From: Isosphaera sp.
GTDB lineage: Bacteria > Planctomycetota > Planctomycetia > Gemmatales > Gemmataceae
Direction: 5' to 3'
DNA: 43,693 bases
Assembly (NCBI GenBank): GCA_013822345.1
Contig: PNKH01000069.1
Span: forward strand, 1 to 43,693
Positions 16,242-23,947 of this stretch are shown one piece after another; the stretch's first letter is position 1, and each line of letters opens with the position of its first letter. The notes beneath the pieces were generated by a model. The model did not search any database. It saw nothing but the letters and a program-made list of their open reading frames with translations, and was not told where the DNA came from. The position numbers and the translations under genes were made by a program.

Positions 16242-16782
16242 ACGACTTCAGCCCCATCCGGATGGTGCCGGCGTTCTTGACCACACCGACCCCGGGGGCG
16301 AACCAGAACGTGACCTTCGTGTTCGGGTTCCACTCGATCTCCACCCGGACCGCCCGGAACTTCCCCGCCGGGACCTCGACCTCGTCCGGCCCGTGGGCGG
16401 CGAACGCCCCCTTCTGGCCGCCGCACCCGGCCGCCTGCCAGGTCGCGCCGGCGGCGTGCGGCAGCTTGAGCATCAGGGTGGGCGGGTCGCACGCCCGCCC
16501 GGCCATCCCCGTCATCCACAACCCCTTCTCGGACACCAGCCAGTCGGCGTTCCCGAACGTGTCGTCGGCGGTCGTCACCACCTTCCCGCCGTCCCCGTCC
16601 TTGACCGCGGTGACGCCCCGCCGGAGTTCCTTCCCGGTGTCGGTGACGTACACCCACCCCGCCCCGACCCGGGTCGGGAAGTAGAGCGGGTCGGCCTTCG
16701 GCATCAGGTGCGTCGGGACCGGGGCGGCCGGGGCGGACGCGACCAGGACCGACAGGCCGAGGGGGACGAGCGGGCGGCGCAC
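16222..16782 (-). CDS. Secreted protein of unknown function
   Basis: A 186-residue protein with a signal peptide (RRPLVPLGLSVLVASAPAAP). The mature part is beta-rich: YFPTRVGAGWVYVTDTG, ADWLVSEKGLWMTG, VEVPAGKFRAVRVEIEW and TFWFAPGVGVVKNAG. The last pattern, a strand about conversion of mass followed by 'FWFAPGVGVVK', is common in planctomycete secreted proteins annotated only as hypothetical. I know of no enzyme activity. I chose the GTG at 16782 because it puts the signal peptide at the N terminus, behind GGGAGA. The 3' end overlaps the alpha/beta hydrolase gene by 20 bp. Confidence 0.7.
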   Translation of the reverse strand: MRRPLVPLGLSVLVASAPAAPVPTHLMPKADPLYFPTRVGAGWVYVTDTGKELRRGVTAVKDGDGGKVVTTADDTFGNADWLVSEKGLWMTGMAGRACDPPTLMLKLPHAAGATWQAAGCGGQKGAFAAHGPDEVEVPAGKFRAVRVEIEWNPNTKVTFWFAPGVGVVKNAGTIRMGLKSFTPGKE

Positions 16783-16900
16783 GGCGGTCTCCCGGGGTGG
16801 GCACCCGATGCTACCTCGCCCGGGCGGAGCCGTCCAGCGGCCGCCCGGCGTGAACTCAGGGCCGTTGGGTTCGTGAGGTCGGGTGATCCGGGGGGTGTCG

Positions 16901-16967
16901 CACCCGCTCCCGGACGGTCGCGGTTCGCCCGCTGCCACGGCGAACCGCGACCGTCCGGGAGCGGGTG
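16901..16967. repeat. Perfect 29-bp-stem palindrome, 9-nt loop
   Basis: Arms 16901-16929 and 16939-16967 are perfect reverse complements. Unlike most palindromes here, it lies upstream of two divergent genes and not after a stop codon. Confidence 0.93.
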
Positions 16968-17040
16968 AGCCTCACCCCCGCCGAGAACGAAACGGCCCTG
17001 CCGCGCGGGGTCGGTGGTTGGGCGGCTCCGCAGGTGGCTT

Positions 17041-17077
17041 CCCCTCACCCGCCGGCGCTTCGCCGGCGGGTGAGGGG
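17041..17077. repeat. 17-bp-stem palindrome of the CCCCTCACCCGCCGGCG family
   Basis: Arms 17041-17057 and 17061-17077 surround a 3-nt loop (CTT). The same core recurs at 18754-18804 and in 26093-26282. Confidence 0.9.
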
Positions 17078-17148
17078 GTTGGGCGACGACGTTCCGCCGC
17101 GGGCGAGTACACTCGCTGTGCCCCGGCCGCCCCACCCCGGAGACGACC

Positions 17149-18729
17149 ATGCCCCTCGACCCGTCCCGCCGCTCGTTCCTGGCCGCCCTGCTCGCCACCG
17201 GTGGCCTACACCCCCGGCTTGCCTTCGCCGCCGACCCGGTCGACCCGCTCGCCGGCTACAAGCTGAAGTGGACCGCCGACGTGAAGTGGGGCACGGTCGT
17301 CGACTTCGCCAAGGTGCCGGGCGACACCGCCGACGAGAAGTTGGCGAACGCCGTCGCCGTCGCCGCGGTGAAGGGCGGCGGGGTGGTGCTGTTCCCGGCC
17401 GGCACGTTCCGGTTCGCGAAGCGGGTCGAACTGCCGGACGGCGTCGTCCTGCGCGGGGCCGACCCCGGCCCGGTCGCGTCCGCCACGAACGAGAAGTACA
17501 GCCCGCCGACCGTGTTCGAGTTCCCGAAGTACGACGCGAAGCTCGGCGGCGACGGCGGGGACGTGCGGAAGGCGTTCCTCGGCGTCACCGCCGACCCGAA
17601 GGCGTCACACGTCGGGGTGCTGAACGTCTCCTTCAACCGGGCGCACGTCCACTTCCCGGACGCCGGGCCGGACGCGAAGTTCGCCGCCGGGACGAACCGG
17701 TTCGTGGTCGGGTGCGTGTTCCGCAACGCGGCCGTCGCCGACCCGGCGGTGCCGAACGCCAAGCTCGGGCAGAAGGCGTGGCAGCGGTTCACCGCCCGGC
17801 ACCACGCGGCCGTCGACGTGAAGAGCGCCGAGAACCTGCTGGTGGCGAACAACCGCCTCCCGAAGTCCGGCGACGACAACTTCACGATGGACGGGTACGT
17901 CCTGACCTCGAAAGGGAAGGCGGCGTCGCTCGACGGCGTGGTGTTCGACACCGACAACCGGCCGGGGCTGTACGTGAACCACTACGGGATCGGCGGGCCG
18001 GGCGGGCAGGGACCAGACGGCACGCCCGAGACGCACCCGCACGGGTTCCGCAAGGGCGTCGTGATCCGCGACAACCACGTGTTCCACACCGGCCGGATGG
18101 CGATCGGGTTCTGCGGGGACGGGGTGGTCTGCAAGGACAACGTGACGCGGATGCTGCCGGACGTGTGGCGGCCGACCGCGACCGGGACGGCGGCGACGTT
18201 CGGCAGCTCGACGAACGACAACCGGGCGATCGAGATGCGGGGGTGGCGGTGGGAGGTGACCGGGAACGACTACGAGGTGTACCGGAACTGGGCGAGCGAC
18301 CGGGCGTACCACATCAACGACGGCGAGGGGCTGATGCACGAGGACCACGTGAACAGCACGGTCCTCGACAGCGTCCTGGCGAACAACCGGGGGAACGCGT
18401 ACCTGTCGGTGTTCAAGACGGCCGGGATCGACGGGCTGGTGGTGGAGGGGAACGAGGTGAGGTTCTCGAACGTGAAGGGCGGGTCCGCCGGCGGCGGGGT
18501 GTGCGTGTTCGTGGACGCGGACCGGACCAAGGACCGGTTCCCGTGCAAGCGGGTGACGATCGCGAAGAACACGGTGAGTGGCGGCGGGATCCGACTGGCC
18601 GGCGACCCGAGCGAGAAGAACGTGGTGAAGGGGAACCGGCACGCCGGCGCTGGCAAGGTGAAGCTGCAGCTGCGGGCGAGCGCGGACGTGGCCGACAACG
18701 ACGGGTTCGAGGTCGAGAAGGGGAAGTGA
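17149..18729 (+). CDS. Exported right-handed parallel beta-helix protein (pectate lyase-like fold)
   Basis: A 526-residue protein with a twin-arginine leader (DPSRRSFLAALLATGG) cut near residue 28. The mature protein shows a pectate-lyase-like opening, KGGGVVLFPAGTFRFAKRVELPDGVVLRGA, and then repeated turns rich in Asn, Val and Gly (VGCVFRNAAV, VVIRDNHVFHTG, VVEGNEVRFSN, VTIAKNTVSGGGI) that stack into a beta-helix. Such proteins are usually polysaccharide lyases or hydrolases; catalytic residues cannot be fixed without a model. The ATG at 17149 follows CGGAGA. It ends 25 nt before a palindrome (18754). Leader residues 16-20 (ATGGL) echo the ceramidase-like leader. Confidence 0.82.
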   Translation: MPLDPSRRSFLAALLATGGLHPRLAFAADPVDPLAGYKLKWTADVKWGTVVDFAKVPGDTADEKLANAVAVAAVKGGGVVLFPAGTFRFAKRVELPDGVVLRGADPGPVASATNEKYSPPTVFEFPKYDAKLGGDGGDVRKAFLGVTADPKASHVGVLNVSFNRAHVHFPDAGPDAKFAAGTNRFVVGCVFRNAAVADPAVPNAKLGQKAWQRFTARHHAAVDVKSAENLLVANNRLPKSGDDNFTMDGYVLTSKGKAASLDGVVFDTDNRPGLYVNHYGIGGPGGQGPDGTPETHPHGFRKGVVIRDNHVFHTGRMAIGFCGDGVVCKDNVTRMLPDVWRPTATGTAATFGSSTNDNRAIEMRGWRWEVTGNDYEVYRNWASDRAYHINDGEGLMHEDHVNSTVLDSVLANNRGNAYLSVFKTAGIDGLVVEGNEVRFSNVKGGSAGGGVCVFVDADRTKDRFPCKRVTIAKNTVSGGGIRLAGDPSEKNVVKGNRHAGAGKVKLQLRASADVADNDGFEVEKGK

Positions 18730-18753
18730 CGGCCCGGGCGGGGTTTCTTCTTC

Positions 18754-18804
18754 ACCTCTCCCCGCTGGGGAGAGGTCGCCGGCGCTTCGCCGGCGGGTGA
18801 GGGG
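18754..18804. repeat. Compound hairpin of the CTCTCCCC...GCCGGCG family
   Basis: Two adjacent small palindromes: ACCTCTCCCCGCTGGGGAGAGGT, then a GCCGGCG-CTTC-GCCGGC stem. It begins 25 nt after the beta-helix stop codon. The same compound unit occurs at 26217-26282 and, inverted, at 26093-26162. Confidence 0.85.
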
Positions 18805-18858
18805 CGCCACGTCGGCGGTCGCCGGGGAGTCGAACGCCACCGGACTACCGTCTACGCC

Positions 18859-18924
18859 TTCCCCTCACCCGGCTCGCGGCTCACGCCGCTCGCCGCCCTC
18901 CCCCCAGCGGGGGGAGGGAGAAGG
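18859..18924. repeat. Diverged member of the same compound hairpin family
   Basis: CTTCCCCTCACCCGGCTCGC at the left and CCCTCCCCCCAGCGGGGGGAGGG at the right give the same bipartite layout in the opposite direction. It lies about 30 nt beyond the stop codon of the minus-strand gene at 18956. Confidence 0.7.
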
Positions 18925-18955
18925 CCGCCGCCGGCTCCCGCCGACGCCTCGCGGG

Positions 18956-19711
18956 TCACGGCTTGGCGAACACGCTGGCGTCCAGCTTCTCGGCGAGAGT
19001 CACCTCGGTCGCCTCGCCCTCCATGAACGGCTTGCCGTCCCGCTTGACGGTGAACTTCATCGCCTGCTTCGTCCCCTGCACCTCCTTGTACCCGTCGTAG
19101 AACGTCTCCTGGGTCACCTCCTGCCCGCTCCCCTCGTCCTTCACCCGCGTCTCCGACTTGACCAGGAGCCCGGTCTCCTTGTCGAAGTACAGGTCCACGT
19201 CCCGGCGGTCCTTCCGCGACACCTTCACCCCCAGCGCCGGCCGGTCGTTGACCTTGGCCTCGCCCACCGTCGCCAGGGTGAACGCCTTGCCCGTCAGCGG
19301 GTCCAGGGTCGCCACCCACCCGGCGTACGCCTGCTCCTTGGCCTCGGCCACCTCGTCCTTGTCCATCTCCTTCGTCTCGTCCCCGAGCTTCATCCACCCC
19401 TTGTCCTTGTTGAACACGTTGACGACCCGGACCTTCTGCCCGCCGGCCTCCACCTCGACGTCCACCTTCACCTGGTCGGCCCCCTGGGTCACCACCTCGC
19501 CGGCCATGTCGATGGCCTGGCCCATGGCGAGGAACTTGCCCTTGAACGCCGTCGTCACCGCCGCGAACTTCTCCAGCTTGTCCTGCCCGCCGTGGGCCTT
19601 GACCGCCTTCTCGACCAGGGCCCGGGCGTCCGCCGCGTCGTCGGCCGGGGCCGGGGCCGCGGCCGCGAAGACGAACCCGAGCGCCGCCAGAGCGTACCGG
19701 ACGTGGCTCAT
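18956..19711 (-). CDS. Exported LolA/LppX-like lipoprotein-sorting fold protein
   Basis: A 251-residue protein with a signal peptide (VRYALAALGFVFAAAAPAPA). The mature part resembles the LolA/LolB-like half-barrel fold of outer-membrane lipoprotein carriers: an N-terminal helix (ARALVEKAVKAHGGQDKLEKF), then repeated strands (VNVFNKDKGWMKLGD, DVDLYFDKETGLLVKSETRV, TFYDGYKEVQG, AMKFTVKRDGKPF). Proteins of this shape carry lipids or lipoproteins in the periplasm or act as solute sensors, and many in planctomycetes are unassigned. The start at 19711 puts the leader first. It stands alone, with the zinc-finger gene starting upstream at 20054. Confidence 0.65.
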   Translation of the reverse strand: MSHVRYALAALGFVFAAAAPAPADDAADARALVEKAVKAHGGQDKLEKFAAVTTAFKGKFLAMGQAIDMAGEVVTQGADQVKVDVEVEAGGQKVRVVNVFNKDKGWMKLGDETKEMDKDEVAEAKEQAYAGWVATLDPLTGKAFTLATVGEAKVNDRPALGVKVSRKDRRDVDLYFDKETGLLVKSETRVKDEGSGQEVTQETFYDGYKEVQGTKQAMKFTVKRDGKPFMEGEATEVTLAEKLDASVFAKP

Positions 19712-19826
19712 CGCAGACCTCGCTGGGAGACGTGAGACGGGGCCGGCCGTCCGTCGGCCGGCTCCCGCCGGGTGATTCGCCGCCCCCGTCGCCGGATTGG
19801 CGGCGGGGGGCATTTTATGGCCGGCG

Positions 19827-20054
19827 TCACTCCTTCGGCGGGATCGGCTTGCGCACCTTCCGGGTGGTGTACCCGCCGTAGTTCTTCTTCAGGCTCCCGT
19901 CCTTGCTCGTCCGCTCCGGGATCACCACCACCCGGAACTCGCCGCCCATGTCCCGGCTGCACCCGACGCACACCCGCGTGTCCGGCAGCACCTCCCGCCG
20001 CTCCGCCGGGATCTCCTCCCCGCACCGCGCGCACCGCACCGGTTCCGTCGCCAT
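19827..20054 (-). CDS. Small zinc-finger protein (DksA/TraR-like motif)
   Basis: A 75-residue protein: MATEPVRCARCGEEIPAERR, then LPDTRVCVGCS. Two Cys pairs (C8-x2-C11 and C29-x2-C32) form a TraR/DksA-like zinc finger; the coiled-coil arm of DksA is absent. The C-terminal half is basic (TTRKVRKPIPPKE). Many such mini-proteins bind RNA polymerase or nucleic acid, but this is inference. The start is the ATG at 20054 behind GGAGGTG at 5 nt; a GTG 6 nt upstream would lack room for a ribosome site. The gene stands between two minus-strand genes, so cotranscription with its neighbours is possible. Confidence 0.78.
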   Translation of the reverse strand: MATEPVRCARCGEEIPAERREVLPDTRVCVGCSRDMGGEFRVVVIPERTSKDGSLKKNYGGYTTRKVRKPIPPKE

Positions 20055-20194
20055 CGGCACCTCCGGGGTTGGGGTCGGCGGCCCGGGCCGCCACCCTCCC
20101 AGACGCCCCGGACCCGCCGAACGATCCCGGAAAACGGTCGGTCGAACCAGGCGGCCGCCGGCGTGTCCTTCGAGGGGGGATTCAAAGACTCAAA

Positions 20195-20255
20195 GTCCGG
20201 GCCCGAGCGCCAGCGAGGGTCAACCTCCGCCCCTCGCTGGCGCTCGGGCTCGGAC
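20195..20255. repeat. 25-bp-stem palindrome, 11-nt loop (one mismatch)
   Basis: Arms 20195-20219 and 20231-20255 pair with one G-T-type mismatch. It lies 18 nt beyond the stop codon of the minus-strand lipoprotein gene (20273). Confidence 0.9.
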
Positions 20256-20272
20256 CCCCGCCCCGCCTCGCC

Positions 20273-21787
20273 TCAGTTCACCCCGGCGGCCGCCTTCCGC
20301 CACCCGGCCCGCACCGCCTGCGGCGTCTTCGCGTCGACCCGGTCCCACGCCTCGGCCAGCCGCTTCAGCCCGTCCGCCGACGATGTCGCCCCGGCCGCCA
20401 TCTTCCCGACCTCCTCGGCCGCCGCCGCCGACAGCTCCGCCTGGTCCGGGCCGCGGAGCCCGTACCCCGGGTTCTTCACCTCCTGCCGGACGTACTGCCG
20501 CAGCGCCTCCTGCAGCCCCTTCGACCGGTCCGCGTCGAACCGGTACCCGAGCCACGCCGACAGCCGGTCCCGCTCCAGGTGGGCGGACCGGAGCGGCCCG
20601 GCCCCGAGGCCCGGGGTCGCCACCCCCTCCAGGCTCCGGGTCGGCCCGCCCAGGTCCGCCAGCAGGTCGAACGCGGCGTCCGGGTACCGGCACCCGGCCC
20701 GGACCGCCCCGACCCGCCCGCCGGAGAAGTACGGGACGTAGTTCGGCGCCCCGGCCTTCCGCAGCCGCCCGTCCGCCGGGTCGACGAACGCCCGGGTGCC
20801 GGGGAGCGGGGCGATCCCGAACCGGGCCGGGACGGCCCCGTTCTCCCGCGGCAGCCGCGCCAGCTGCTCCAGCGACAGCACGGCCAGCGCCGCCCCGCCG
20901 GTGTCCAGGGCGGCGACCGGGTCGGCCGGCGGCCCGGGGGGCGGCAGGCACTTCGCGGCGGCCAGCCGGCCGACCCAGTCGGCGGCCGCGGCGAACCCCG
21001 GGGTGCGGAGCCGGTGGTCGCCGGTCCCGGGGTCGTGCTGGAACGACAGGCCGGCCAACCCGCCGCCGGGGCGGGAGGCGTCGGCGTCGGTCCGGGCCGG
21101 CCGGTCGTAGCACGCGGCCACCCGGAAGAACAGGTCGGCGACCTCGGCCCCGGTCATCGGCGGCAGGCTCGGCCTCCCGGCGTGGGCGGCCAGGGCGGCG
21201 GCCAGGTCGGCGAAGTCCTCCCACGCCGCCGGCGGGGCCGGGTCCCGCCCGAGCCGCTCCTTGAACGCGGCGGCGAAGGCCGGGTCGGTGAGGCGGTCGG
21301 CCCGGTACACGACCACGTAGCCGTCGCCGGAGAGCGGGACCGCCCGGGCCTGCCCGCCCCACTCGATCAGCCGCTCCCGGTACGGCGGGAGGACCCCGGT
21401 CCACTGGAACGGGTGGTCGGCCGACCGGAGGTTGGCGGGGACCGGGGCCAGCTCCCCGGCCTCGGCCCGGGCCCCGAGTTCGGCCGCCGGGAGGACGAGG
21501 ACGTCGGCGCCGTCGCCGGGGCGGGCGGGGTCGGGCGGAAGCTCGACCCGGGCCCCGGTCCGGGCGGCCCAGCTCCGGGCCGGGCCGCGGAGGGCGTCGC
21601 GGGCGGCCGGGTCCGGGCAGCGGACGGTGAGGGAAACGTCGGCGAAGGGCTTGGCGTGGGCGGGGGCGGGCGGTCGAGAATCCGCGTCACACCCGGCCGC
21701 CCCGAGCAGGCACGCGGCCGCCAGCCCGGCCCACCCGGCCGGGCGGGGCGGCGGGAGTCCGGGATTCGCGGCGGGGGGGTGTTGCAT
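20273..21787 (-). CDS. Extracellular solute-binding lipoprotein (family 1-like)
   Basis: A 504-residue protein with a lipoprotein signal: hydrophobic stretch and lipobox LLGAAGC, C33 being the anchored Cys. The mature part resembles family 1 sugar/peptide-binding proteins of ABC importers: SLTVRCPDPAARDALRGPA, a substrate-domain hinge (VPLSGDGYVVVYRADRL), AAWEDFADLAAAL, and a long helical C-terminal lobe (EAWDRVDAKTPQAVRAGWRK). No ABC permease or ATPase gene is adjacent, so its transporter lies elsewhere or it acts alone as a sensor. The ATG at 21787 gives the shortest leader with a proper lipobox. It is divergent from the FHA gene (148 bp). Confidence 0.72.
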   Translation of the reverse strand: MQHPPAANPGLPPPRPAGWAGLAAACLLGAAGCDADSRPPAPAHAKPFADVSLTVRCPDPAARDALRGPARSWAARTGARVELPPDPARPGDGADVLVLPAAELGARAEAGELAPVPANLRSADHPFQWTGVLPPYRERLIEWGGQARAVPLSGDGYVVVYRADRLTDPAFAAAFKERLGRDPAPPAAWEDFADLAAALAAHAGRPSLPPMTGAEVADLFFRVAACYDRPARTDADASRPGGGLAGLSFQHDPGTGDHRLRTPGFAAAADWVGRLAAAKCLPPPGPPADPVAALDTGGAALAVLSLEQLARLPRENGAVPARFGIAPLPGTRAFVDPADGRLRKAGAPNYVPYFSGGRVGAVRAGCRYPDAAFDLLADLGGPTRSLEGVATPGLGAGPLRSAHLERDRLSAWLGYRFDADRSKGLQEALRQYVRQEVKNPGYGLRGPDQAELSAAAAEEVGKMAAGATSSADGLKRLAEAWDRVDAKTPQAVRAGWRKAAAGVN

Positions 21788-21935
21788 CGGTCGGTACCCA
21801 CAGGATAGGATGACACACGGTCGGCCCGACCCGGCCCCGGCTCGCGGGGGCGGGCACCTCCCGGTTGCGGTTCGATACGACCCCGGTCCGCGGGTGGTTC
21901 GCCCGCCCCGACCCCAGTCGCAGGCGGTACCACAC

Positions 21936-22655
21936 ATGAAGGTGAGTCTGGTCGTCGCGTCCGGCGCCCACCAGGGGAAGGTGATCCCGGTCGCCGGGCC
22001 GCAGTTCCTGATCGGCCGGGACCCGGGGTGCCACCTCCGCCCGGCCAGCCAGGCGATCAGCAAGAAGCACTGCGGGGTGGTGGTCCGGGACGGGCAGGTG
22101 TACGTCCGGGACTACGGGAGCACCAACGGGACGACGGTGAACGACGACCTCGTCCGGGACGGGGAGGTGCCGGTCGCGGACGGGGCGAGCCTGAAGATCG
22201 GCCCGCTCGACTTCACCGTCCGGGTCGAGGTGGCCGCCCCGTCCCCGGACGCCACCCCGGTCCCGTCCACCACCCCGGAGGCGGCCGCCGCCCTGAAGGC
22301 GGTCAAGGCCGTCACCCGGGCCGCCGCCCCGCCCCGGGATACCACCCCCTCCCCCGGCCGCCCGGCCGAGGGCCCCAGGGCCGCGCCGCCGGCCCCGGCC
22401 GCCACCCCGGCCCCGGCCGCCGCGTCGAACGAGGACGAGATCGCCGCCCTGCTCCTCGGGATGGACGAGGACGGCAGCGCCCCGGTCCCGGACGGGAGCA
22501 CGGTGATGGACATCGTCACCCCCGACCTGCCGGGCGGCCCGGCCGCCGCCGGGGCCAAGCCGGACGAGAAGGGGAGGAAGCCGGCCGCCACCCGGGAGGA
22601 GATGACCAACGCCGCCAGCGACCTGCTGAAGAAGATGATGCGGCGGCCGAAGTAG
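21936..22655 (+). CDS. FHA domain protein
   Basis: A 239-residue protein. Residues 5-90 are a forkhead-associated domain: FLIGRDPGCHL (with G27, R28), AISKKHCGVVV (S42, H45), YVRDYGSTNGTTVND (S62, N64, G65), the residues that bind phosphothreonine. Then comes a Pro/Ala-rich linker (about 100-165), and a tail with SNEDEIAALLLGMDEDG and a basic end LLKKMMRRPK. FHA proteins read Ser/Thr-kinase signals; the many kinases of planctomycetes are likely partners. The ATG at 21936 begins the domain directly. The gene is followed 12 nt later by a palindrome, and mutY starts 98 bp after its stop. Confidence 0.92.
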   Translation: MKVSLVVASGAHQGKVIPVAGPQFLIGRDPGCHLRPASQAISKKHCGVVVRDGQVYVRDYGSTNGTTVNDDLVRDGEVPVADGASLKIGPLDFTVRVEVAAPSPDATPVPSTTPEAAAALKAVKAVTRAAAPPRDTTPSPGRPAEGPRAAPPAPAATPAPAAASNEDEIAALLLGMDEDGSAPVPDGSTVMDIVTPDLPGGPAAAGAKPDEKGRKPAATREEMTNAASDLLKKMMRRPK

Positions 22656-22667
22656 CCGGCCGCCCGC

Positions 22668-22731
22668 GGCGAGCCGGGAGCGTGAGCGACCGGAGGTTCG
22701 TTGCTCCGGTCGCTCACGCTCCCGGCTCGCC
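22668..22731. repeat. Perfect 27-bp-stem palindrome, 10-nt loop
   Basis: Arms 22668-22694 and 22705-22731 are perfect reverse complements, starting 12 nt after the FHA gene's stop codon. The right side is followed by CTTTCCCCTTTCCCC and not by a T run. Confidence 0.93.
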
Positions 22732-22752
22732 CTTTCCCCTTTCCCCGACCGC

Positions 22753-23844
22753 ATGCCCACGTCCCCCCGCCTCGCCCCCAGGCTCCTCGCCTGGTTCGAC
22801 GCCCACCGCCGCGACCTGCCGTGGCGCGCCGACCGCGACCCGTACCGCGTCTGGGTCAGCGAGGTCATGCTCCAGCAGACCACCGTCGCGGCCGCCGTCC
22901 CGTTCTTCGACCGGTTCGTCCGCGCCCTCCCGGACCTCGCCGCCCTCGCCGCCGCCGACGAGCAGCAGGTGCTGAAGCTGTGGGAGGGGCTCGGGTACTA
23001 CCGCCGCGCCCGCCACCTCCACGCCGCCGCCCGCCGGCTCGCCGCCGAGCACGGCGGCGCCCTCCCCGACGACCCCGCGGTGTGGGCGGAGTTGCCCGGG
23101 GTCGGGCGGTACATCCTCGGGGCGGTGCTGTCGCAGGCGTTCGACCGGCGGCTGCCGATCGTCGAGGCGAACAGCCTGCGGGTGCTGGCCCGGCTGCACG
23201 GGTACCGCGGCGACCCGCGCGAGGGCGCGGGGAAGGCGTGGGTGTGGAAGGCGGCGGCGGACATCCTCCCGCGGAAGCGGGTCGGCGACTTCAACCAGGC
23301 ACTGATGGAACTCGGGGCCCTGGTCTGCACGCCGGCGAAGCCGCGGTGCGGCGAGTGCCCGCTGAAGTCGGCCTGCGCCGCCAACCGCGACGGCACCCAG
23401 CACCTGATCCCGTCGCCGAAGAAGCAACCCGAGATCACGCTCGTGGACGAGGTCGGGGTGGCGGTGCGGCGGGGCGGGCGGGTGCTGTTGTGCCGCCGGC
23501 CGGCCGACGCCGGGCGGTGGCAGAACATGTGGGAGGTGCCGCACGCGGAGCGGCGGCCGGGCGAAGGGTTGGACGCCGCGGCGGTGCGGGTGGCGGCGGA
23601 GTTGACGGGGCTGGAGGTGACACCGGGGGCGGAGGTCGCCACGGTCAAGCACGGGGTGACGCGGTACCGGATCACGCTCCGGTGCGTCGAGGCGGCGGCC
23701 CCGGCCGGGGAGTTCGCCCCCGGGTTCTACGCGGAGGGGCGGTGGGTGGCGCCGGCCGACCTGGCGGACTACCCGGTCAGCGCCCCGCAGCGGAAGCTGA
23801 TGACGAAGCTCGCCCACCCGGACCCGCAGCCGCGGCTGTTCTGA
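22753..23844 (+). CDS. mutY: A/G-specific adenine glycosylase MutY
   Basis: A 363-residue enzyme that removes adenine opposite 8-oxoguanine. Visible are E37 (VSEVMLQQT, the proton donor), the helix-hairpin-helix ELPGVGRYILGAVLSQ (113-128), the iron-sulfur Cys set in CTPAKPRCGECPLKSAC (spacing 6-2-5), and the C-terminal NUDIX-like domain (EVGVAVRRGGRVLLCRRPADAGRWQNMWEVPHAE) that recognises 8-oxoguanine. At the place of the catalytic Asp of E. coli MutY (D138) this protein has Glu: PIVEANSLRVLARL, E138 at 23164-23166. The family usually has D-G-N there. Length is normal. The stop is 6 nt before a 43-bp-stem palindrome. Confidence 0.95.
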   Translation: MPTSPRLAPRLLAWFDAHRRDLPWRADRDPYRVWVSEVMLQQTTVAAAVPFFDRFVRALPDLAALAAADEQQVLKLWEGLGYYRRARHLHAAARRLAAEHGGALPDDPAVWAELPGVGRYILGAVLSQAFDRRLPIVEANSLRVLARLHGYRGDPREGAGKAWVWKAAADILPRKRVGDFNQALMELGALVCTPAKPRCGECPLKSACAANRDGTQHLIPSPKKQPEITLVDEVGVAVRRGGRVLLCRRPADAGRWQNMWEVPHAERRPGEGLDAAAVRVAAELTGLEVTPGAEVATVKHGVTRYRITLRCVEAAAPAGEFAPGFYAEGRWVAPADLADYPVSAPQRKLMTKLAHPDPQPRLF

Positions 23845-23849
23845 CGAAG

Positions 23850-23944
23850 CCCCCGTGTAGCCGCGACGCGGAGTCCTCGGAGCGGAGCGCGGGCGGATGC
23901 GCCGCGCTCCGCTCCGAGGACTCCGCGTCGCGGCTACACGGGGG
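23850..23944. repeat. Perfect 43-bp-stem palindrome, 9-nt loop
   Basis: Arms 23850-23892 and 23902-23944 are perfect reverse complements; the loop is GCGGATGCG. The element lies between the convergent stops of mutY (23844) and the protease gene (23948). A relative with the same arm core is at 35129-35210. Confidence 0.95.
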
Positions 23945-23947
23945 TGT

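Larger units (their letters stand above)
16783..17148. other. Divergent intergenic region (366 bp) with two hairpins, no gene seen
   Basis: This gap lies between the start of a minus-strand gene (16782) and the start of the beta-helix gene (17149), so it must hold promoters for both. I see no clear -10/-35 pair. It holds a 29-bp-stem palindrome (16901-16967) and a 17-bp-stem palindrome (17041-17077), and nothing coding. Confidence 0.7.
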
